Shown here piece after piece: positions 36,060 to 47,244 of a stretch of DNA of 64,000 nucleotides; position 1 is the first letter of the stretch, and every line of letters begins with the position of its first letter. The notes beneath the pieces were generated by a model. The model did no database searches. It was not told the DNA's origin and worked only from the letters and a program-made list of their open reading frames with translations. A program made the translations under genes and the position numbers. The DNA comes from Clostridiales bacterium Firm_07 (GTDB lineage Bacteria; Bacillota; Clostridia; Oscillospirales; CAG-272), in the NCBI GenBank assembly GCA_001604005.1, contig LVAM01000010.1:337079-401078 (forward strand), written 5' to 3'.

Positions 36060-36851
36060 ATGAATTTTTGGGTTTGGGGCATTTTCAATCTTTTTGACCA
36101 CGGGCTGGTGCGCTTTTTGCTTGACCGCTTCTCGCCCGGTGAAACCGGGCGCGCCGCGTTGATCGGCGGCGCTTTCGCGCTCTCTGTCATCGTGCCGTAT
36201 CTGCTGGGCAGCGTCAACTGCGCGTTGCTTATCTCCCGTTTTGTTTATCACGACGACATTCGCAAATACGGCAGCGGAAACGCCGGCTCGACCAATATGC
36301 TCCGTACATACGGCAAAAAAGCCTCGATCATCACCTTTGCGGGCGACGGCCTCAAAGGCGTGATCGCGGTGATTTTTGCCTGCCTGCTTTTCGGCGCGCC
36401 CGAAAGCGAACCTTTCTTCATCTATCTTGTCACCGCCGCTTATCTCGCCGCGTTTTTCTGCGTATTCGGGCACATTTTCCCCTGCTTTGCCCGCTTCCGC
36501 GGCGGTAAAGGTTTTGCCACTTCCGCCACCGTCATTTTGGTGTTAAACCCCGTGATCGCCGTGATCCTTGCCTGCATTTTCTTCCCGCTCGTCGCCGTTT
36601 CGCGCTACATTTCGCTCGGATCGGTGATGACGGTGCTGATCTATCCCATTCTTCTTGCCAGTTTTGACAAAACGCAAGAACAACCCTATGGCGTGCCCGT
36701 CATTTTCGCGCTGCTGATCGCGGCGGCGGTCACGTTTGCCCACCGCGGAAACATCGTGCGCCTTTTCAACCACACCGAACGCAAACTTGTTCTCAAAAAG
36801 GACAAGCCGAAAGTTGAAAACGGTGACGCCGCCGACGAGGAAAAAGGCTGA
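36060..36851 (+). CDS. plsY: Acyl-phosphate glycerol-3-phosphate acyltransferase
   Basis: A 263-residue membrane enzyme that makes lysophosphatidic acid from acyl-phosphate. Motifs: GSVNCALL, KYGSGNAGSTNMLRTYGKK, GHIFPCFARFRGGKG and HRGNIVRL. Helices number five to seven. It is about 60 residues longer than typical PlsY, with an extra N-terminal hydrophobic stretch and a charged C-terminal tail (KDKPKVENGDAADEEKG). PlsX is not nearby. A methyltransferase gene begins 5 bases later. Confidence 0.93.
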   Translation: MNFWVWGIFNLFDHGLVRFLLDRFSPGETGRAALIGGAFALSVIVPYLLGSVNCALLISRFVYHDDIRKYGSGNAGSTNMLRTYGKKASIITFAGDGLKGVIAVIFACLLFGAPESEPFFIYLVTAAYLAAFFCVFGHIFPCFARFRGGKGFATSATVILVLNPVIAVILACIFFPLVAVSRYISLGSVMTVLIYPILLASFDKTQEQPYGVPVIFALLIAAAVTFAHRGNIVRLFNHTERKLVLKKDKPKVENGDAADEEKG

Positions 36852-36856
36852 CCCGT

Positions 36857-38020
36857 ATGCGCGAACGCGAAGAAATGGCGGCGGCGATCCTCGCCGCCGC
36901 CCGAACGCAAACTTTGAAGAAAACAGTGTTTTCGCGCCCCGTTTCGGGGGATATTCTCCGCGCAGCGGGAAAACTTTGCCTTGTGCGCGGGAAAACCGTT
37001 TTGCAAATAGAGACCTTCTTTTCCGACAACAAAGCGCGGCACGAGAATTTCTCCGTCGACGACGCCGCCCTTCCCCTTCTCACGGAAAAGATCGGCGCGT
37101 TTGCGCAAGTCGATCTGCTGACCACGGTGGGCGACGCCGAATATCGCGTGACGAAACGCGGCGTTCTTTTGTCGGGCTGTGAAAAACTGTCCCGCAAACT
37201 CTCGGCAGGTGACGCGCCCGCGCTTGCCGTGAACGGGAACAACAAAGCGAAAAATCATATCCTGTCGGGCTCCGAGCCCTTTCTCTTTTTACTCGGCGTC
37301 GCGGATAAAGAAGGGCGCGTATATGATAAGAAACAGGCGAAATTCCGGCAGATCAACCGCTTTTTGGAGATCCTCTCGGACGTGATGCCGCAACTGCCGG
37401 AAGGCGATCTTGCGGTGGCGGATCTCTGTTGCGGCAAAAGTTATCTTTCCTTTGCCGTTTATCATTATCTCACCGTCGTACAGCACCGTCGCGTCACGAT
37501 GATCGGCGTCGATCTCAAAACCGACGTCGTCGCTTATTGCGCGGACGCCGCCGCGAAACTCGGCTTTACGGGACTTTCCTTTACGGCGGACGACGTGCGC
37601 AAAGTGCCGCTGCCCGCAAAGATCGACCTTGTGGTCTCTCTGCACGCCTGCGACACGGCGACCGATTTCGTGCTTGACCGCGCCCTTTCTGCCGCGGCGC
37701 GCGTGATCCTCGCCACGCCCTGCTGTCATCACGAACTCTACCACACCCTCTCCTGCCCCGCGCTGGATTTCATTGCGGAGCACTCGATGTTGAAACAAAA
37801 ACTCTGTGACGCCGCCACCGACGCTCTGCGCCTCAAACGGCTTGAAGCGGCGGGCTACAACGTCGCCGCCATTGAGCTGATCGACCCCGAAGAAACGCCC
37901 AAAAACGTCTTACTGCGCGCCGTGCGGCGCGAAGACGCGGGCAAAAACGCCGCGCGGGAAGAGGCGGCCGCGGCCGCTCTTCGCGCCGCGCGCGCCTTTC
38001 TGCTTGGAAAGGAGACTTAA
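36857..38020 (+). CDS. SAM-dependent methyltransferase of the METTL25-like type
   Basis: A 387-residue protein. The C-terminal half is a class I methyltransferase: VADLCCGKSYLSFAVYHYL (motif I), MIGVDLKTDVV (motif II) and DLVVSLHACDTATD, as in the Methyltransf_32 family whose members often act on RNA or ribosomal protein. The N-terminal ~160 residues are an uncharacterised domain. TtcA-like follows with no gap (TAA then ATG), and plsY precedes by 5 bases. The substrate is unknown; its neighbour suggests RNA. Confidence 0.8.
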   Translation: MREREEMAAAILAAARTQTLKKTVFSRPVSGDILRAAGKLCLVRGKTVLQIETFFSDNKARHENFSVDDAALPLLTEKIGAFAQVDLLTTVGDAEYRVTKRGVLLSGCEKLSRKLSAGDAPALAVNGNNKAKNHILSGSEPFLFLLGVADKEGRVYDKKQAKFRQINRFLEILSDVMPQLPEGDLAVADLCCGKSYLSFAVYHYLTVVQHRRVTMIGVDLKTDVVAYCADAAAKLGFTGLSFTADDVRKVPLPAKIDLVVSLHACDTATDFVLDRALSAAARVILATPCCHHELYHTLSCPALDFIAEHSMLKQKLCDAATDALRLKRLEAAGYNVAAIELIDPEETPKNVLLRAVRREDAGKNAAREEAAAAALRAARAFLLGKET

Positions 38021-38785
38021 ATGGATCTGAAACGCGTTTTAAGCTATATGCGCCGCGCCGTCGAGGATTACGATATGATCCGCGACGGCGACCGCATCGC
38101 CGTCGGCGTATCGGCGGGGAAAGACTCGCTGACACTGCTTGCCGGTCTTGCCGCGCTTCGCCGCTTTTACAGCCGCCGTTTTGAGGTGGTCGCCGTGACG
38201 GTGGATCTCGGCTTTGGCGGCGGGCAGGACTACACGGACATTGAGACGTTTTGCCGCGAGATCGACGTGCCGTTCCACGTGGCGAAAACCGACATCGGGC
38301 ACATCATTTTCGATATTCGCAAAGAAAAAAGCCCCTGCGCGCTCTGCTCCAAAATGCGGCGCGCCGTCCTGCACGACACCGCCAAGGCGCTGGGGTGCAA
38401 CACGGTGGCGCTGGGGCATCACCTGGACGACGTGGTGGACACCTTTATGCTCAACCTCTTTTACGAGGGGCGCGTCGGCTGTTTCGAGCCCGTCTCCTAC
38501 CTCTCGCGCGTGGATCTGCGCGTCATTCGCCCCCTGATCTATATGCCCGAAAAAGACATTTTGTATTTTCTTTCCCGCAATCCGCTCCCCGTGCATTCTT
38601 CTCCCTGCCCCGCCGACGGCGAGACCGAGCGCACGCGTATGCACGATCTGATCTCCGATTTGGAAAAAAACAGCCACGGGTTGCGCTACCGCATCTTCGG
38701 CGCGATCTTGCGCGGCGAGATCGACGGGTTTCACCCCGCCGTGCATCGTCCCCGCACGAAAAGCCCCCCGAAAGGTACACGATAA
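38021..38785 (+). CDS. ttcA: TtcA-like tRNA thiolation ATPase
   Basis: A 254-residue PP-loop protein with SAGKDS (about 31-36) and a CALC pair plus a later cysteine (SSPCPADGETE) for the Fe-S cluster, as in TtcA enzymes that form 2-thiocytidine in tRNA. GHHLDDVVDTFMLNL is also typical. It begins directly after the methyltransferase stop. The TtcA name is by family resemblance; a related thiolase is possible. Confidence 0.8.
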   Translation: MDLKRVLSYMRRAVEDYDMIRDGDRIAVGVSAGKDSLTLLAGLAALRRFYSRRFEVVAVTVDLGFGGGQDYTDIETFCREIDVPFHVAKTDIGHIIFDIRKEKSPCALCSKMRRAVLHDTAKALGCNTVALGHHLDDVVDTFMLNLFYEGRVGCFEPVSYLSRVDLRVIRPLIYMPEKDILYFLSRNPLPVHSSPCPADGETERTRMHDLISDLEKNSHGLRYRIFGAILRGEIDGFHPAVHRPRTKSPPKGTR

Positions 38786-38805
38786 ACGCCCTTTGCCGAT
38801 CTGTG

Positions 38806-38840
38806 AAAAAGCGAACGGACCAAAAGTCCGTTCGCTTTTT
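38806..38840. terminator. Bidirectional terminator between ttcA and pyrG
   Basis: A 15-bp perfect stem (AAAAAGCGAACGGAC with its complement) and a CAAAA loop, with A and T flanks. Confidence 0.9.
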
Positions 38841-38882
38841 CGCTGTCTTATACGGAAAGCGTTGCTTTTTCGGAAAGCGCCG

Positions 38883-40493
<1,611 letters not shown>

Positions 40494-40503
40494 TGTACCC
40501 TCC

Positions 40504-42030
40504 TTATTCCCACTCCACCGTTGCCGGCGGTTTGGATGTGATGTCGTATACCACGCGATTGATCGTTTTCACTTCGTTCGTAATGCGGCGGGAAGCGGCG
40601 TCCAAAATATCATAAGGGATCCTTGTCCAATCCGCCGTCATAAAGTCGTCGGTGGTAACGGCGCGCAGCGCCACGGTGTATCCGTACGTGCCGGCATCGC
40701 CCATCACACCCACGCTTTTCGTGTCGGTCAGAACGGCAAAATACTGGCTGGGTCTCACGCCCGCGTTTTCCAATTCTTCACGGAAGATCGCGTCCGCTTC
40801 GCGCAGTGTATCCGCCTTTTCTTTTGTGATCTCCCCGATGATGCGCACGGCAAGCCCGGGACCGGGAAAGGGTTGACGCATCACCAGTTTTTCCGGTATG
40901 CCGAGTTTTAACCCCACGGCGCGCACTTCGTCCTTGAAAAGCGTCCGCAGCGGCTCGATGATCTCTTCAAATTCCATATGCGTGGGCAATCCCCCTACGT
41001 TGTGATGACTTTTGATGGTGGAGGCGTCACCCTTGCCGCTTTCCACGACGTCGGGATAAATGGTGCCCTGCACCAGATCGTCCGTTTTACCGAGTTTCCG
41101 ACTTTCCTCCTCGAAAACGCGAATGAATTCCTCGCCGATGATCTTGCGCTTTTTTTCGGGTTCTCGCACACCCGCAAGTTTCGTAAGAAACCGTTCTTCC
41201 GCGTTCACGCGCACCAGTTTCATTTTGAACTGCCCGTGAAACACGCGCTCCACGTCGTCTCCTTCGTTTTTGCGCAAAAGTCCGTGATCCACGAAAACGC
41301 AGGTGAGCGCGTCGCCGATCGCGCGGTGGATCAACACCGCCGCGACCGAGGAGTCAACGCCGCCCGACAGCGCGCACAAAACGCGCTTTCCCGCCAGCTT
41401 TTCTTTGTATTCGCACACGGTTTTCTCGATAAAGTCGTCCATTTTCCAGTCGCCCGCGCAGCGGCAAACGCCGAAAAGAAAGTTACGCAATATCTCTTTC
41501 CCGTACGCCGTGTGCGTTACCTCGGGATGGAACTGAACGCCGTAAATCCGGCGCGCTTCGTCCGCAATGGCGGCAACGGGACAGTTGTCGGTCCGCGCCG
41601 TCACCGCAAAGCCCGCCGGCGTTTCACACACGTAATCCGTGTGGCTCATCCAGCAAACGCTCTTTTCGGGCACGCCCGAAAAGAGCGCGCAAGGCGCGAC
41701 GTATACATCGGTTTTACCGTATTCGCTACCGTGCTCCGCGGAACGAATTTTGCCGCCCGCCATATAGGCGATCAATTGATGCCCGTAACAAATGCCCAGC
41801 ACGGGTATGCCGAGAGAGAGGATTTCTTTGTCATAACGCGGCGCGTGCTCGTCATACACGCTGTTCGGTCCGCCCGTGAAAATGATCCCTTTATAGCCCG
41901 CGCTTTTGATTTTTGCAAGCGATATTTTGTCGTAAGGTCTGATCTCGGCAAAAACGCCGTTTTCGCGCACGCGGCGGGCGATCAAAAGATCATACTGTCC
42001 GCCGAAATCGAGAACGAGAATTTTCTCCAT
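40504..42030 (-). CDS. guaA: GMP synthase, glutamine-hydrolysing
   Basis: A 508-residue enzyme converting XMP to GMP. The class I amidotransferase (LGICYGHQL with the nucleophile) is followed by the ATP-pyrophosphatase P-loop [11 protein letters not shown] and the dimerisation domain ending in [12 protein letters not shown] 42030 ([14 protein letters not shown]) fits homologues; an in-frame ATG at 42057 would add nine residues and also lies in the gap after asnB. Part of the glutamine operon. Confidence 0.95.
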   Translation of the reverse strand: MEKILVLDFGGQYDLLIARRVRENGVFAEIRPYDKISLAKIKSAGYKGIIFTGGPNSVYDEHAPRYDKEILSLGIPVLGICYGHQLIAYMAGGKIRSAEHGSEYGKTDVYVAPCALFSGVPEKSVCWMSHTDYVCETPAGFAVTARTDNCPVAAIADEARRIYGVQFHPEVTHTAYGKEILRNFLFGVCRCAGDWKMDDFIEKTVCEYKEKLAGKRVLCALSGGVDSSVAAVLIHRAIGDALTCVFVDHGLLRKNEGDDVERVFHGQFKMKLVRVNAEERFLTKLAGVREPEKKRKIIGEEFIRVFEEESRKLGKTDDLVQGTIYPDVVESGKGDASTIKSHHNVGGLPTHMEFEEIIEPLRTLFKDEVRAVGLKLGIPEKLVMRQPFPGPGLAVRIIGEITKEKADTLREADAIFREELENAGVRPSQYFAVLTDTKSVGVMGDAGTYGYTVALRAVTTDDFMTADWTRIPYDILDAASRRITNEVKTINRVVYDITSKPPATVEWE

Positions 42031-42069
42031 ATCTCTGTCAAAACTCCTGTTTTCCATACCGTTTCGCCT

Positions 42070-43653
42070 TTATTTGCCGCTGTCGCCGTAGTTGGAAAGA
42101 ACGCGCGCGGAAGGATCGCTTACATCGCAGCCTTTCCAAGACTTGTTCGGCATCCAAAAATCGGCAATCATCTCCGCTTGCCCGGGGTAATATTTTTCAA
42201 ATATTTCCCGGTACAAAAGAGATTCTTTGGTGAAGGGGCGCGCGTGGTCGTATTTGGCGCACCGCACCGAAAATTCCGTGTCGGAATATTGCGTCTCGGC
42301 GTACGCTTTGAGATCGTCGACCATCGAGTGCCCGACCGCGTCCGAAAACGCCGCTTTTTCACGCCACAGAATGCCGTCGGGCAGATAACCCAAGCCCTCA
42401 AAGGCGTGTCGGAGCAGATATTTTCCCTTGCCGTAGCGGTTGATCTTCATTTCGGGATCAAGATCCATCACATATCGGACAAAATCGAGATCGCCGAAAG
42501 GCACGCGCGCTTCGAGAGAGTTGACCGAGATACACCTGTCCGCGCGCAGAACGTCATACATATGCAGTTCCCGAACGCGCTTTTCGGCTTCCTTTTGAAA
42601 TTCCGCCGCGCTCGGCGCGAAATCGGTATATTTGTAACCGAAAAGCTCATCCGATATCTCACCGGTCAAAAGCACGCGGATGTCGGTCTTCTCGTGGATC
42701 GCTTTGCAAACCAAATACATACCCATACTGGCACGAATGGTGGTGATATCGAAAGTTCCGAGCAGGTATATGACTTCTTCCAGCGCGCCGATCACATCCT
42801 TCGGCGTCATATAGACTTCCGTGTGCTCCGCACCGATGTAGTCCGCCACTTGCCTTGCGTATTTGAGGTCGATCGCGTCCTCGCTCATACCGATGGCAAA
42901 GGTTTTGATCGGCGTTTTGCTTTTCTTTGCCGCGATGGCGCAGACAAGAGAAGAATCCAAACCGCCCGAGAGCAGAAAACCGACTTTCGCGTCCGCCACC
43001 AACCGTTTTTCTACGCCCGCGATCAGTTTTTCTCGAATATTGCGGCAGGCGCTTTCGAGATCGTCCGTGCAGACCTTGTCCGCTTTCGCAATATCCAGAT
43101 AGCGGGTAAAAACGCCGTTTTTATAATAGTGTCCCGGGGGAAACGGCAAGATCTTTTCGCAAAGCCCCACCAAGTTTTTGGGCTCGCTGGCAAAGAGGAT
43201 CGCGCCCCGCGGATCGTATCCGTAATACAGCGGGCGAATGCCGATGGGATCGCGCGCGGCGATCCACTCGCCGTTTCTCCCGTCGTAGATCACGCAGGCA
43301 AATTCCGCGTCCAACCGTCGGAAAAGATCCACGCCGTATTCAAGATACATCGGCAGCAATATCTCGCAATCGCTGTCGCTCTGAAACGCATATCCCTTGC
43401 GGATGAGTTCGGCGCGCTCTTTCTCAAAGCCGTAGAGTTCCCCGTTGCAAACGCAGTAACAGCCGTTTCTCTCGAAAGGCTGCATACCCGACGGCGTCAA
43501 ACCCATAATCGAGAGGCGGTGAAATCCCATCAATCCGCCGTCGAGTTCGATCACGCGGCTGTCGTCCGGCCCGCGCGATTTCGTTTTGAAAAATGCTTTC
43601 TCAAACGCCGCTTTGTCGAAAACGGCGTCGCAATAACCGAAAATCGAACACAT
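42070..43653 (-). CDS. asnB: Asparagine synthase B (second copy)
   Basis: A 527-residue enzyme close in size to E. coli AsnB. Cys2 (MCSIFGYC) is the amidotransferase nucleophile, SRGPDDS and CNGELYGF bind glutamine, and LLSGGLDSSLV is the ATP loop. It differs clearly from the 609-residue copy at 15 kb. It lies 34 bases after glnN and just before guaA, so its expression is probably tied to glutamine supply. Confidence 0.95.
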   Translation of the reverse strand: MCSIFGYCDAVFDKAAFEKAFFKTKSRGPDDSRVIELDGGLMGFHRLSIMGLTPSGMQPFERNGCYCVCNGELYGFEKERAELIRKGYAFQSDSDCEILLPMYLEYGVDLFRRLDAEFACVIYDGRNGEWIAARDPIGIRPLYYGYDPRGAILFASEPKNLVGLCEKILPFPPGHYYKNGVFTRYLDIAKADKVCTDDLESACRNIREKLIAGVEKRLVADAKVGFLLSGGLDSSLVCAIAAKKSKTPIKTFAIGMSEDAIDLKYARQVADYIGAEHTEVYMTPKDVIGALEEVIYLLGTFDITTIRASMGMYLVCKAIHEKTDIRVLLTGEISDELFGYKYTDFAPSAAEFQKEAEKRVRELHMYDVLRADRCISVNSLEARVPFGDLDFVRYVMDLDPEMKINRYGKGKYLLRHAFEGLGYLPDGILWREKAAFSDAVGHSMVDDLKAYAETQYSDTEFSVRCAKYDHARPFTKESLLYREIFEKYYPGQAEMIADFWMPNKSWKGCDVSDPSARVLSNYGDSGK

Positions 43654-43687
43654 TGTTTTCTCCTTTTCCCGTTTCGCAAAACGCGGA

Positions 43688-45784
43688 TCATTTCACGCTG
43701 AAAAGAATGTCGGCATACGTTGGGAAGGGCCAGTAGCGTTTCTCCGTCAGCGTCTCCGCCTCGTCGCAGGCGAGCCGCAGTTGGCACATTCTCGGCAGAA
43801 CGTCGTCGCGGATCTTTTGCGACTCCTCCGTCACGTTTTCGGCGTCGTGCAACGCGATCACGGCGCCTTGCAAATCGTCAACGGCCGCCGCGATCCTGTC
43901 AGTCAGATCCGAGAGTTTCCCGATCAGTTTTTCTTCGTACGCGCAGGCAACGGCGGGCGCCACCGCCTTTTTTGCGGCGGCGTTTTTCGCCAGATCGGCG
44001 GTGAAACGCTCCACGGCGGGCGCGATTTGCGTTTTTGCCATATCGACCATCGTGTTGGCTTCGATCACGACCGACTTGCAATAGTTTTCCAACATAATCT
44101 CACAGCGCGCGTGAAGTTCCTCCACCGAAAAAACTTTGTGCCGCGTGAGCATTTCCACGTTCTTCGGATCCAAAATGTGCGGCATACAGTCGGCGGTGGT
44201 GCGATAGTTGAGAAGTCCGCGCACCTCGGTCGCTTCCCTGATCCAAGCGTCGTCGTACCCGTTGCCGTTGAAAATGATGCGCTTGTGCTGCCGGATCGTC
44301 TCTTTGATCATCTCGTGCAGTGCCGTTTCAAAATCCTTTGCGCCTTCCAGGCGATCGGCATAAATGCGCAGACTCTCGGCAACGGCGCTGTTGAGCATAA
44401 TGTTGGCGCAGGCGATGCTGTTGGAAGAGCCGAGCATACGGAATTCAAATTTGTTGCCGGTAAAAGCGAACGGCGAGGTGCGGTTGCGGTCGGTGGTATC
44501 GCGGTTGAATTTCGGGAGCACGTGCACGCCGAGTTTCATTTGCATCCGCTCCGCGCCTTTGTACGGCGCGTCGTTTTCGATCGCGTCCAGCACCGCCGTC
44601 AGTTCGTCGCCGAGAAAGATGGAGATAACGGCTGGCGGCGCCTCGTTTGCGCCCAAACGGTGATCGTTTCCCGCGGTGGCGACCGAAATACGCAGCAGAT
44701 CCTGATAATCGTCCACCGCTTTGATCACGGCGCAAAGGAAGAGCAGAAACTGTGCGTTTTCATAAGGCGTTTCGCCGGGATAAAGCAGGTTTTGCCCCTC
44801 GTTTGTGGCAATCGACCAGTTGTTGTGCTTGCCGGAGCCGTTGACGCCGGCAAACGGTTTTTCGTGCAACAGACAAACAAGCCCGTGGCGCGAAGCAACC
44901 TTTTGCATCATCTCCATTGTCAGTTGGTTGTGGTCTGTCGCCACGTTTGTGGTGGTATAGATGGGCGCCAGTTCGTGCTGTGCCGGCGCGACCTCGTTGT
45001 GCTCGGTCTTTGCCATAATGCCGAGCTTCCAGAGTTCCTCGTTGAGATCCGCCATAAACTCGGCGACTTTCGGTTTGATCGCGCCGAAATAATGGTCGTC
45101 CATCTCCTGCCCTTTGGGCGGTTTGGCGCCAAAAAGCGTTCTGCCGGTAAAGCGCAGATCGGGGCGGGCGTCATACATTTCTTTGGAGATGAGAAAATAT
45201 TCCTGTTCCGGCCCAACCGAAGAGCGCACGCATTTTGCCGTGTCGTTTCCGAAAAGGCGAAGGACGCGCAGTGCCTGCTTATTTAAAGCCTCCATCGAGC
45301 GCAGAAGCGGCGTTTTCTTATCCAGCGCGTGCCCGCCGTACGAGCAGAACGCCGTGGGAATACACAGCGTATTCCCTTTGATAAAGGCGTAAGAAGTCGG
45401 ATCCCACGCGGTATAGCCGCGCGCCTCAAAGGTCGCGCGCAGTCCGCCCGACGGGAAAGACGAAGCGTCCGGCTCGCCTTTGATCAGTTCCTTACCGGAA
45501 AACTCCATAATGACGCCGCCGTCGGGAGAGGGAGAGATGAAACTGTCGTGTTTTTCGGCGGTGATGCCGGTGAGCGGCTGAAACCAGTGGGTAAAATGCG
45601 TGGCGCCTTTGGCGACCGCCCAATCCTTCATTGCCGCGGCGACCGCGTTGGCAACGCCGATATCCAGCGCCGCGCCCTCGTCGATCGTCTGTTTGAGCGA
45701 AGCATAAACTTTCGCAGACAAGGTGGCTTTCATCACTCTGTCGTCAAATACCATACTGCCGAATGTTTCCGATACGCTTTTCAT
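43688..45784 (-). CDS. glnN: Glutamine synthetase type III
   Basis: A 698-residue type III glutamine synthetase, much longer than type I. Family blocks seen: [43 protein letters not shown], and [27 protein letters not shown] (quoted in part: [16 protein letters not shown]). ATG 45784 (MKSVSETFG) has AAGGAG eight bases upstream. First gene of the glnN-asnB-guaA-pyrG operon, with a strong promoter and a leader containing two homologous hairpins. A second, type I enzyme is encoded in the divergent operon. Confidence 0.95.
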   Translation of the reverse strand: MKSVSETFGSMVFDDRVMKATLSAKVYASLKQTIDEGAALDIGVANAVAAAMKDWAVAKGATHFTHWFQPLTGITAEKHDSFISPSPDGGVIMEFSGKELIKGEPDASSFPSGGLRATFEARGYTAWDPTSYAFIKGNTLCIPTAFCSYGGHALDKKTPLLRSMEALNKQALRVLRLFGNDTAKCVRSSVGPEQEYFLISKEMYDARPDLRFTGRTLFGAKPPKGQEMDDHYFGAIKPKVAEFMADLNEELWKLGIMAKTEHNEVAPAQHELAPIYTTTNVATDHNQLTMEMMQKVASRHGLVCLLHEKPFAGVNGSGKHNNWSIATNEGQNLLYPGETPYENAQFLLFLCAVIKAVDDYQDLLRISVATAGNDHRLGANEAPPAVISIFLGDELTAVLDAIENDAPYKGAERMQMKLGVHVLPKFNRDTTDRNRTSPFAFTGNKFEFRMLGSSNSIACANIMLNSAVAESLRIYADRLEGAKDFETALHEMIKETIRQHKRIIFNGNGYDDAWIREATEVRGLLNYRTTADCMPHILDPKNVEMLTRHKVFSVEELHARCEIMLENYCKSVVIEANTMVDMAKTQIAPAVERFTADLAKNAAAKKAVAPAVACAYEEKLIGKLSDLTDRIAAAVDDLQGAVIALHDAENVTEESQKIRDDVLPRMCQLRLACDEAETLTEKRYWPFPTYADILFSVK

Positions 45785-45808
45785 TTTCTTTTCTCCTTTT
45801 CCGAAAAT

Positions 45809-45860
45809 AAGAAAGAAGCGCCTTTTATGCCGAAACATAAAAGACGCCGTTGCCTTTCTT
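45809..45860 (-). promoter_or_regulatory. Leader hairpin 2 before glnN
   Basis: A 12-bp inner stem (GCGTCTTTTATG with CATAAAAGGCGC, loop of six) is preceded by GGCAAC and enclosed by an outer AAGAAAG/CTTTCTT pairing. The block GGCAAYGGCGTC is shared with hairpin 1. It could act as an attenuator, although the T run after it is short. This stretch and the next features fill the 362 bases between glnN and the glutamate synthase genes. Confidence 0.6.
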
Positions 45861-45889
45861 TATATACAATTGTTCGTAAAACGAAAATC

Positions 45890-45925
45890 GCGCCTTTGAA
45901 CCCATCGCTCAAAGACGCCATTGCC
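45890..45925 (-). promoter_or_regulatory. Leader hairpin 1 before glnN
   Basis: A 10-bp stem (GCGTCTTTGA with TCAAAGGCGC, loop GCGATGGGT) preceded by GGCAATG. It is homologous to hairpin 2 in the conserved GGCAAYGGCGTCTTT block. Confidence 0.6.
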
Positions 45926-45938
45926 TTTTACAAGCAGT

Positions 45939-45967
45939 ATTATACACCGCCCGCCGCGGCTTGTCAA
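45939..45967 (-). promoter_or_regulatory. Consensus promoter of the glnN operon
   Basis: Minus-strand TTGACA (45967-45962) and TATAAT (45944-45939), 17-base spacer, giving a leader of roughly 150 bases. Confidence 0.9.
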
Positions 45968-46027
45968 TCCCCTTTTTCCATTTTTTCGCAAAAATTTCAT
46001 CAAATCGACGCCGCGCGCTTTTTTCTA

Positions 46028-46056
46028 TTGACAAACCGTCGCGCGCGTGATAAAAT
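46028..46056 (+). promoter_or_regulatory. Promoter of the glutamate synthase operon
   Basis: TTGACA (46028-46033) and TAAAAT (46051-46056), 17-base spacer; divergent from the glnN promoter with about 60 bases between -35 boxes. Confidence 0.87.
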
Positions 46057-46070
46057 GACACATAATGAGC

Positions 46071-46128
46071 AAAGGCGTTCATTTTCGGCAGACCGAAGTC
46101 TGCCGAAAATCGGCGTCTTTTCTTTTTT
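46071..46128 (+). promoter_or_regulatory. Attenuator-like hairpin before the glutamate synthase genes
   Basis: AAAGGCG pairs with CGTCTTT and the inner ATTTTCGGCAGA with TCTGCCGAAAAT (loop CCGAAG), followed by TCTTTTTT. It sits between promoter and start codon, so read-through must be regulated or inefficient. AAAGGCG/GGCGTCTTT echoes the glnN hairpins. Confidence 0.7.
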
Positions 46129-46146
46129 ACGGAAAGGCGGAACACT

Positions 46147-47244
46147 ATGATCCAAAAAGAAGGAAGCGTCCGGATCCCCTCCGGCTGCGCCATTGCGGCG
46201 GTGATCTCCAAAAACGGGGAGCGTATGACGGGAGAGCCGATCATACGGGCGATGAAACCGATGCACGACCGTTCCAACGGGCTTGGCGGCGGGTTTGCCG
46301 GCTACGGGATCTATCCGGAATATCGGGACCTTTACGCGCTGCATTTGTTTTTTGACTGTCGGGACACCCGCAAAGCGTGCGAGGCGTTTTTGAAAGAATG
46401 CTTCGAGGTGGTACGGGGCGAGATCATTCCCACCCGAAAAATGCCCGAGATCACCGATGAGCCGCTCATTTGGCGCTATTTTGTCGCGCCGCTTCGCTCG
46501 GTCCTTTCGAATCTGCAATTGGACGAAAAAAGTTTCGTCGCGCGCACGGTGATGAAGATCAACACCGAGATGAAAGGGGCATACGTTTTTTCCAGTGGGA
46601 AAAATATGGGCACTTTCAAAGCCGTGGGCTATCCGGAAGACGTGGGCGCTTTCTACCGCCTGGAAGAATACTCCGGTTACTGTTGGACGGCACACGGACG
46701 CTATCCCACCAACACGCCCGGGTGGTGGGGCGGCGCGCATCCTTTTACCCTGCTTGACTACGCGGTCGTCCACAACGGAGAGATCTCCTCTTACGATGCG
46801 AACCGCCGCTTTATCGAGATGTTCGGCTACAAATGCACCCTGCAAACCGACACCGAGGTGATCACCTACATTTTGGATTATCTGGTCCGCGTACGGCAAC
46901 TGACGCTCCGCGAGGCGGCAAACGTCATCGCCGCGCCGTTTTGGAGCACGATCGAAGCGAAACAAGACGCTTATGAGAAAGAAAAACTGCGGTATTTGCG
47001 CACCGTGTTTCCGAGTTTGCTCATCACCGGTCCTTTTTCCATCGTGCTGGGCTTTGACGGGGGATTGATGGCTTTGAACGACCGACTGAAACTGCGCTCT
47101 ATGGTGGTGGGCGAAAAGGACGACAAAGTCTTTATCGCCAGTGAAGAAGCCGCCGTTCGCGCTATGGAGCCGGAAGCGGAAAACATTTGGTCGCCCGCGG
47201 GCGGCGAGCCCGTGATCGTGACCGTGAAGGAGGGAATGTTCTGA
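46147..47244 (+). CDS. Glutamate synthase glutaminase subunit (class II amidotransferase)
   Basis: A 365-residue stand-alone class II amidotransferase of the archaeal-type, split glutamate synthase. Cys14 in PSGCAIAAVISKNG is the probable nucleophile, implying removal of a 13-residue propeptide. HGRYPTNTPGWWGGAHPF and HNGEISSYDANRRF are the glutamine site and oxyanion loop. It supplies ammonia to the FMN subunit encoded next, with which it shares a TGATG overlap. Confidence 0.88.
   Translation: MIQKEGSVRIPSGCAIAAVISKNGERMTGEPIIRAMKPMHDRSNGLGGGFAGYGIYPEYRDLYALHLFFDCRDTRKACEAFLKECFEVVRGEIIPTRKMPEITDEPLIWRYFVAPLRSVLSNLQLDEKSFVARTVMKINTEMKGAYVFSSGKNMGTFKAVGYPEDVGAFYRLEEYSGYCWTAHGRYPTNTPGWWGGAHPFTLLDYAVVHNGEISSYDANRRFIEMFGYKCTLQTDTEVITYILDYLVRVRQLTLREAANVIAAPFWSTIEAKQDAYEKEKLRYLRTVFPSLLITGPFSIVLGFDGGLMALNDRLKLRSMVVGEKDDKVFIASEEAAVRAMEPEAENIWSPAGGEPVIVTVKEGMF

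Noticed and set aside
40978-43701. About 900-codon plus-strand frame opposite guaA and asnB
   Set aside because: Antisense of two unambiguous enzymes, a known effect of codon bias here.
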